Source: UBA5738 sp964470995
Lineage (GTDB): Bacteria > Patescibacteriota > Minisyncoccia > Minisyncoccales > UBA5738
Assembly (NCBI GenBank): GCA_964470995.1
Contig: CAYYEP010000001.1
Coordinates: 1-64,000, forward strand
Direction: 5' to 3'
Length of the DNA stretch: 64,000 bases
The position numbers and the translations under genes are program-made. Every line of letters starts with the position of its first letter. Position 1 is the stretch's first letter. The notes under the pieces were generated by a model that worked only from the letters and a program-made list of their open reading frames with translations, was not told the origin of the DNA and ran no database searches. Of this stretch, positions 59,267 to 64,000 are shown one piece after another.

Positions 59267-60400
59267 TTAGCGCGCAATTATCAAAGGAACGAACATTTCG
59301 TCGGCGGTCATACCGCCGTGGAATCCCTCCATCGGCACGGGCTTTTCGCCCATAATATAATCGCGAACAAGGTGCTTTGCGTCGCAAACTAGAATATAAT
59401 TCCCTACCCGGTCGAATATTTTTGGGTTGGGATTACCAATACCAAATACTCCCCTTTTTATGAAATTGTTACTTTTTTGCAATTTACAGAATGGAAAAAA
59501 TTTTCGCACCAGTTTTTTGAATTCGGCGGTGCGGCCGGGTTTGACGTAACAATAAGGCGCGCGAGTATCGCCGCTAAGCGGCAGGGCAAGACAATCGTAG
59601 ATTTCGGGAAAATCGCGGTTAAGCACCACACGTCCATTTTGGGGAATATCAATGAGACCGTGGTCAGCGGTAACAACCAGACAGGTGCCGTTTTTTGCCA
59701 GAGACTTGGCCAAACCGGCAACCGCGGCATCGATCTCCCAAAAATGAGCCGCGGCCTCCACAGCGGCACAACCATTTTTGTGGCAAATTTTATCCAATTC
59801 CAGCCAGTAAGCGTAAATGTAGCGGCGTCCGGGAAGACAGGCGGTTTTTTTTATCCGACGGACCATTCCCGCAAGATCGTCGTAAACGAAAAGACTCTTT
59901 TTATCGAAAGGCTTATAGCTGTCAACAATAACCCGGGGAAGCACCAAAGAATACGGCGCGCTTATTTTTTCAAAAACTTTTTTTTCGGTGAATATTTCTT
60001 GAAATCCAATACCCGCGGCGGCGAATTTGCATCCCCCCCAGCGGGGCTCAAAAAGCAACACCCGCGAAACCGTACCCAGCTCCTTTAAAAACATATTCCA
60101 ACCGGTAATCCCGTGCTGTAAAGGCGCCACTCCGGTTTCCAGGGAAGTTTGGGCCGCGCCGGTAGTCGCCGGAAATGTTGAGGTAATCTTGGCGACGCAG
60201 TGTTTTGCTAAAAATGAATCCTTGCCGTATTTTTGCAAATAATTGTAACCCAAACCGTCAAGCGACAAGAGTACCACCTTGGAAAAGTTACGCAAAAAAT
60301 CCAGTTCTTTCAGCGCCCCGTATTGAGATTTGCCGCCGAAAGCGGCGATCATCGACGCGGCAACATTGACGACGCTTCTATCGTAATCGGGGAAAATCAT
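59267..60400 (-). CDS. Nucleotide pyrophosphatase/phosphodiesterase-family protein
   Basis: 377 residues, alkaline phosphatase superfamily (PF01663-like). Metal ligands: LSLDGLGYNYL with Asp48, the nucleophile stretch FPATTGAAQTSLETG (77-91), LQHGITGWN, WLELDKICH, VTADHGLIDI and GFHGGM near the end. No signal peptide or membrane helix is seen, so it would act in the cytosol or leave by another route. It lies 44 bp upstream of the transporter-flavokinase gene. Hydrolysis of FAD or another nucleotide is possible but only suggested by that position. Confidence 0.8.
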   Translation of the reverse strand: MIFPDYDRSVVNVAASMIAAFGGKSQYGALKELDFLRNFSKVVLLSLDGLGYNYLQKYGKDSFLAKHCVAKITSTFPATTGAAQTSLETGVAPLQHGITGWNMFLKELGTVSRVLLFEPRWGGCKFAAAGIGFQEIFTEKKVFEKISAPYSLVLPRVIVDSYKPFDKKSLFVYDDLAGMVRRIKKTACLPGRRYIYAYWLELDKICHKNGCAAVEAAAHFWEIDAAVAGLAKSLAKNGTCLVVTADHGLIDIPQNGRVVLNRDFPEIYDCLALPLSGDTRAPYCYVKPGRTAEFKKLVRKFFPFCKLQKSNNFIKRGVFGIGNPNPKIFDRVGNYILVCDAKHLVRDYIMGEKPVPMEGFHGGMTADEMFVPLIIAR

Positions 60401-60427
60401 ATTATTATCGATTTAATCGCAAATTAA

Positions 60428-60468
60428 CAACATTCCAACATTCTTGAGAATGTTGGAATGTTGTTTTT
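60428..60468. terminator. Long perfect hairpin terminator
   Basis: CAACATTCCAACATTC, TTGA loop, GAATGTTGGAATGTTG: 16 bp without mismatch, followed by TTTTT on the plus strand and TTAATTT on the minus strand. It directly follows the RNase H stop. Confidence 0.85.
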
Positions 60469-60469
60469 A

Positions 60470-61072
60470 TCACGGTTTGTGGAATCCCAGATCGGCGGGA
60501 TTGGAACCGCCAGAAATACGAACCATTTCCCCTCCCCGGCTTTCAAATTGCCAGCGCATTTTTTTTACCTCCATGGCCAGCGCGACGGTATCCGGGCCGA
60601 CGTTATCCGCTTTAATAAAACCTTTCGACCAGTAATCGATTATCAATTTGCTGTCACCAAAAATTTTGGCAGCGTTATCCTGCAGGGCGACCCGAAGCGC
60701 GTATTTGCAAGCCAAAAGCTCGCCATAGTTATTGGTTGTTTTGCCGGGAACTTTATAGTGACCCTTATCGCTTAACTCCTTTTCCGGTAAAACTTTAAAA
60801 AGCAGGCCGTTGCCGCGGGCGTCGGCGACATTGATCTCGACGCCGTTGCCTCCCCCGGTGCCCGCGTCAAAATAGACACCCGATTCGGCGGCAATATGTT
60901 TTATTTGGTAGTTGGCGCCGGCGGCGAGCCACCGTTCGGCCTCGCCCCGCGATTCAAAACTTTTGTATTTAGCGCCGGGAATACCGTTCACAATCTTTTG
61001 ACATTCGGGCCAGTTTTCGGTAATGCCTTTTTCGATATCCACCCGGTAGGCGTAGTATTTTTTCTTAGCCAT
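60470..61072 (-). CDS. rnhA: Ribonuclease HI with viroplasmin-like N-terminal domain
   Basis: 200 residues. Residues 4-50 (KYYAYRVDIEKGITENWPECQ) form the caulimovirus viroplasmin-like RNA/DNA hybrid-binding domain. The catalytic domain has Asp69 (VYFDAGTG), Glu118 (NNYGELLA), Asp140 (FGDSKLIIDYW) and Asp194 (NPADLGFH), the full DEDD set. It removes RNA from RNA-DNA hybrids. The start is 3 bp after the SemiSWEET-like gene. Confidence 0.9.
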   Translation of the reverse strand: MAKKKYYAYRVDIEKGITENWPECQKIVNGIPGAKYKSFESRGEAERWLAAGANYQIKHIAAESGVYFDAGTGGGNGVEINVADARGNGLLFKVLPEKELSDKGHYKVPGKTTNNYGELLACKYALRVALQDNAAKIFGDSKLIIDYWSKGFIKADNVGPDTVALAMEVKKMRWQFESRGGEMVRISGGSNPADLGFHKP

Positions 61073-61075
61073 GTT

Positions 61076-61348
61076 CTATATTTTTCTGATACCCAGCCTC
61101 AAAAAAAATATCGACGTGTTGGCGATCACGTAAGCGCCGGAAACCGCCTGGAACAGCTGGTCATCGACCACAAACAGGCTGTACAAAAAAGTTATAAGAC
61201 TGGCAGACATCCAGATAAAATACGATGATGTGTTGGCGCTGGGTTTTTTATGAATAAGATCCTTTACCGTGGGCCAATAAGCGGCGATACCGACAACGCC
61301 GACACAACCGTAGGCGGCTGTTAATGATTTTATTAACAAATCTTGCAT
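61076..61348 (-). CDS. SemiSWEET/PQ-loop-like small membrane protein
   Basis: 90 residues, three helices. AAYWPTVKDLIHKKPSANTSSYFIWMSASLITFLYSLF carries the PT(V)xD and SxxSY pattern of SemiSWEET-like proteins (seen in parts). Such proteins form homodimeric sugar channels in other bacteria. The classical PQ pair reads PT here. Substrate unknown. Confidence 0.65.
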   Translation of the reverse strand: MQDLLIKSLTAAYGCVGVVGIAAYWPTVKDLIHKKPSANTSSYFIWMSASLITFLYSLFVVDDQLFQAVSGAYVIANTSIFFLRLGIRKI

Positions 61349-61452
61349 ATATTATTATTTTCCCGTTTCTAGAGAAGCTAAATCGTTTTAGGCGGCTCAA
61401 TCATCACCGGCCGGCCTTTTTACACTTGCCCGTTTAGCGGCGGCAGGGTTGT

Positions 61453-62187
61453 TTATTTAATTCCGGCACATTCAACCGGATCGACATCATTATAGATTAC
61501 GCCGCCATTGACACCCGAATCGTTGAGTTCGCCAATAAAATATAATTTATAATCGGCATCCACCCTAAAACAGGTTGCCGCGACGATCGGGACGCCGCTT
61601 CCCAGGGTGATGTAAGCAAAATAATAATCACTGCCATCGATTACCGTCTTCACGCGCGTACCGGCAAAGCTTTCGCGGGTTTCAAAATTTTTGAATTTGG
61701 AATAAAGCGATTCGACGATGCTCTGCCGGCGGGAAATCTCGCCGACGTCAGGATCGGCAATTTTGCCGCTGTCGATTTGCGGGCACTTACTTTCACATTC
61801 AAACATTGCCGCGCCATCACCGGAAAATTCGCTGACGCATTTGGCAACGCACGATTTACATATCGTAAATTCGGGACTTGTTATTTGCCGGCATAGGCCG
61901 TCGATAACGCCACATTCAGCGTACTGGCGGCAATTGTCACCAATCCGGTATTCCGTAGTACAGGCATCTGGAATATCGGAACCGCAAATAATATCCAGTC
62001 CGTGGCAATTCGTAATTCCGCAGACAATATCGGGAGAGCCGGAATCGCCAGCCCGCGATGAAATATTATCCAGCACCACGCCATTTTCGGGGCCGCTCCA
62101 AGGCCGGCCGCACAACACAAAAGATGCCGCGGCGGCGGCCGCAAGAATCAGAAGAACAACAAACCACGAAAGCTGCACTTTTTTCAT
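61453..62187 (-). CDS. Cysteine-rich exported protein, unknown
   Basis: 244 residues. An N-terminal membrane or signal segment (8-25) is followed by about 110 residues with fifteen cysteines in a regular spread (CGITNCHG, ICGSDIPDAC, CRQYAECG, CKSCVAKC, CESKC), then a compact domain ending in PVECAGIK. The pattern suggests several disulfides in an extracellular protein. No metal-binding or protease motif is clear and no family is recognised. Confidence 0.65.
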   Translation of the reverse strand: MKKVQLSWFVVLLILAAAAAASFVLCGRPWSGPENGVVLDNISSRAGDSGSPDIVCGITNCHGLDIICGSDIPDACTTEYRIGDNCRQYAECGVIDGLCRQITSPEFTICKSCVAKCVSEFSGDGAAMFECESKCPQIDSGKIADPDVGEISRRQSIVESLYSKFKNFETRESFAGTRVKTVIDGSDYYFAYITLGSGVPIVAATCFRVDADYKLYFIGELNDSGVNGGVIYNDVDPVECAGIK

Positions 62188-62203
62188 ATTTTCCGGTTTA
62201 ATT

Positions 62204-62485
62204 TTACCCTCTTTGCCAGCGCTTTAATTCGGGCAGAGTGGTTTCGGCAACTTCGCGGGCCTCCGCTTCATCCATACCCAGGTTTTGCACCGCGATTTCG
62301 ACTTGCATTTCAACGAATTCGTCAAAACTGACATCCGCAGTGAATTTACCGTCTTGCCAACAATGGCGGCAATAATCGCGGTTTTGCGATCCGTCGGCGT
62401 TGCTTCCAAAGTCTTCTTGGTTTTCCATAGGCATGCCGCAGCTTTGGCAAATCGGCATATCTTGTGTTTCTATATTATTGTCCAT
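62204..62485 (-). CDS. Putative zinc-ribbon protein (PF12674-like)
   Basis: 93 residues. Cys13, Cys16, Cys39 and Cys42 (CQSCGMPM and DYCRHCWQDGKF) with the DFGSNADGSQNRDYC stretch between match the small zinc-ribbon family PF12674. A helical part follows (EMQVEIAVQNLGMDE). Often annotated as a transcription-related or stress protein, without proof. Gap of 18 bp to the cysteine-rich gene downstream. Confidence 0.75.
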   Translation of the reverse strand: MDNNIETQDMPICQSCGMPMENQEDFGSNADGSQNRDYCRHCWQDGKFTADVSFDEFVEMQVEIAVQNLGMDEAEAREVAETTLPELKRWQRG

Positions 62486-62605
62486 ATTTTTAATTAATTA
62501 TTTTAAGCGTAACAAAAAAAAACTTTTTTGTCTTTTACCAGCCGACTCCGGGAATCATACGAAAAAGGCGCGGCTTGCGTTCCGCGCCTTTCGCCAATTT
62601 TTTTC

Positions 62606-63001
62606 TTATTCGCTGGTCTTGCCGTCAAAATGCTCTTCGGCGGCCGTCGCTTCTTCTTTGGTAGAGCGGGTTATCCCGTCAAGATGCTGCGGCGGCGAAT
62701 AAATGGTGTAAAGCTTTAAATCCTCGTCCCCGGTATTGATGATATTATGGTGAGCCCCGGCCGGAACGATAACCGCATAATCTTTTTTTATTTCATACTC
62801 GCTGCCGTCGATCACTACTTTGCCTTCACCTTTTTCAAACCGGAAAAACTGGTCGCGATCGTCATGGACTTCGGCGCCAATTTCTTCGCCGGGTTTTAAG
62901 CTCATTAATACCAGCTGGCTGTATTTGGCGGTATAGAGAACTTTGCGGAAATTATCGTTTTCTTTGGTGGCGTCTTCGATGTCGATTATTAATCCTTTCA
63001 T
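62606..63001 (-). CDS. Cupin-domain protein
   Basis: 131 residues. The cupin core shows KPGEEIGAEVHDDRDQFFRFEKGEGKVVIDG and VIVPAGAHHNIINTGDEDLKLYTIYSPP (seen in parts), with the metal-site histidines reduced to one in the first motif and two in the second. Common single-domain form whose substrate is not known. It has a Lys/Glu tail. Confidence 0.8.
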   Translation of the reverse strand: MKGLIIDIEDATKENDNFRKVLYTAKYSQLVLMSLKPGEEIGAEVHDDRDQFFRFEKGEGKVVIDGSEYEIKKDYAVIVPAGAHHNIINTGDEDLKLYTIYSPPQHLDGITRSTKEEATAAEEHFDGKTSE

Positions 63002-63096
63002 TTTTTTATTGTTATTTAGGTTCTAATAAATATTAATATAATCACCTAAAAAAGAAATTAAAATACGGTTTCTACCAGATACGGGAGACAATAAAA

Positions 63097-63675
63097 TCAA
63101 TTAAAACGATACCATTTCCCGCGATAAACCGCTAAAACTAAAAACACATTGGCGACCGCCAAGTAAACAGGAAACGCGCATGACGAAAAATCCCATGTTT
63201 TTATTGCGGCAAAGCTGGTCAGGGCGCAAAAAAATCCGAGCACATAGGCAATTCCGGTTTCGGTTTCCGGATATTTCCAGGATTTAATAAGCGTCGGCAA
63301 AACCGCGAAACCGTCGCTAACAATCGCCAGAGATATCGGCAAAACCGAGCCGGACGCGGCCAACCAAACATATATGGCGGCCACGGAACAAATGCCGCAA
63401 AAGTAGTCGAAAGCCGAAAGCTTCCAACAAGATTTTTTATTTGCAAATGACGCCAAAAATATCGCGAACGGCCCCAGTCCGGTGGCAAACACCGGAAGCG
63501 CGGCCAACCCCGCGCCGGCGGCAAATGACACGAACGCGGCGATCAGCGGATTTACCGCCCAGATAATATAAGTGACGCGATTGGGCTTGGTGGCCCCGCG
63601 CAAGGTGTCCCGCATGTAAGCGGCGGTTCCCCAAAACCCCGCGGCAACCCCCAAATATACTAAATACTCCATCAT
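63097..63675 (-). CDS. Polytopic membrane protein, unknown
   Basis: 192 residues from the ATG at 63675 (AAGGA about 8 bp upstream). The longer frame overlaps the VOC gene. About six helices, with ATKPNRVTYIIWAVNPLIAAF after helix 1 and SDGFAVLPTLIKSWKYPETE near helix 5, two halves that resemble doubled SemiSWEET-like triple helices. Sugar or other solute transport is possible but not shown. Confidence 0.6.
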   Translation of the reverse strand: MMEYLVYLGVAAGFWGTAAYMRDTLRGATKPNRVTYIIWAVNPLIAAFVSFAAGAGLAALPVFATGLGPFAIFLASFANKKSCWKLSAFDYFCGICSVAAIYVWLAASGSVLPISLAIVSDGFAVLPTLIKSWKYPETETGIAYVLGFFCALTSFAAIKTWDFSSCAFPVYLAVANVFLVLAVYRGKWYRFN

Positions 63676-63679
63676 GGCA

Positions 63680-64000
63680 TTATTCCTTAATAACTTCGAT
63701 AAGCTCGATGGGCGCGCCATCGACTTCAATGAATGCCACAACAAATTCCTTGGAAGGACTATTCGGCTCAACGATCACTTTTCTGCCTTTTATCGCCTTG
63801 TAAATATCATCAACTTCGAACGCGATATGAGGTATGGTTTTTACAATTTCGGGCAAGGGGCAGTCCGCCTCATAGCGCATCCATTCAATCCCGAATTCGC
63901 TGTTCCCGTAACCGCAGCGCCAACACTTATAAGCGGCAAGATATACTTCCACCGCGCGCGGCGTTTTTGCGGGTATGCCAAGATGATGATATTTGTATTT
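63680..64000 (-). CDS. VOC-family protein, 5' end beyond window
   Basis: The frame is open from 63680 through the window's last base, so at least 106 residues are visible. The visible part KYKYHHLGIPAKTPR, GIEWMRYEADCPLPEIVKTIPHIAFEVDD (seen in parts), PNSPS and GAPIELIEV fits a two-module vicinal oxygen chelate fold with His and Glu metal ligands. Which reaction it catalyses is unknown. The true start lies just outside. It overlaps nothing, being 4 bp upstream of the membrane protein start. Confidence 0.75.
   Translation of the reverse strand, partial: KYKYHHLGIPAKTPRAVEVYLAAYKCWRCGYGNSEFGIEWMRYEADCPLPEIVKTIPHIAFEVDDIYKAIKGRKVIVEPNSPSKEFVVAFIEVDGAPIELIEVIKE

Overview
The window looks like a scaffold from an uncultivated bacterium of the Candidate Phyla Radiation (Patescibacteria) type. 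The signs are compact genes, many short CPR-style membrane and pilin-like proteins, archaeal-flavoured enzymes (Elp3, a CarS-family protein, EndoQ, DUF763) beside a bacterial F-type ATP synthase, GyrA and RlmN, and almost no rRNA-type or mobile content. TAA, TAG and TGA all act as stops, so there is no sign of UGA recoding. Three 100-base N runs (4704-4803, 20156-20255, 39286-39385) mark scaffold joins. The last has the same 55 bases on both sides and is an assembly artefact.

Layout. 1-5.4 kb: metabolic and repair genes, mostly on the minus strand (GNAT, phosphoribosyltransferase, C39-like protease, PAP2, lipid kinase, EndoQ, LOG-like protein). 5.4-6.4 kb: gene-free, with a candidate ~175-nt ncRNA, repeats and tRNA-Arg. 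6.4-16 kb: Trm9-like methyltransferase, IPP isomerase, RlmN, YbaB, Elp3, small zinc proteins, family-4 UDG, MetK and DUF763. 16-24 kb: accessory region with a gene-free stretch, an orphan histidine kinase co-directional with a very large repeat-bearing surface protein, a secreted protein, and a second paralogous surface protein. 24-34 kb: PrsW, Hsp20, tRNA-Leu, three pilin-like genes, GyrA, a degenerate metallo-beta-lactamase-fold protein, twin NMP-kinase-like proteins and a CarS-family protein. 34-43 kb: PHP protein, small unknown pairs, a redox trio, a TMTC-like glycosyltransferase, tRNA-Ala and a HAD protein. 43-48 kb: four secreted proteins of unknown function, three of them with near-consensus promoters. 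48-57 kb: phosphate transporter with PhoU-like partner, and the full F1Fo ATP synthase operon. 57-64 kb: an EamA transporter fused to riboflavin kinase next to a phosphodiesterase, RNase H, a SemiSWEET-like protein, a Cys-rich protein, a cupin and a partial VOC protein.

How the genes may work together. Elp3 and the Trm9-like methyltransferase could carry out successive steps of wobble-uridine modification. EndoQ and UDG4 both act on deaminated bases. The ATP operon is proton-type by its c-subunit and has an epsilon subunit without the inhibitory C-terminal domain. The transporter-flavokinase fusion would couple vitamin uptake to phosphorylation. The kinase and giant surface protein may form a contact-sensing unit.

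Most novel points: the EamA-flavokinase fusion, the surface protein with tandem two-cysteine repeats in an operon with a sensor kinase, a hairpin repeat whose three copies show compensatory base changes, and a set of strongly promoted secreted proteins.
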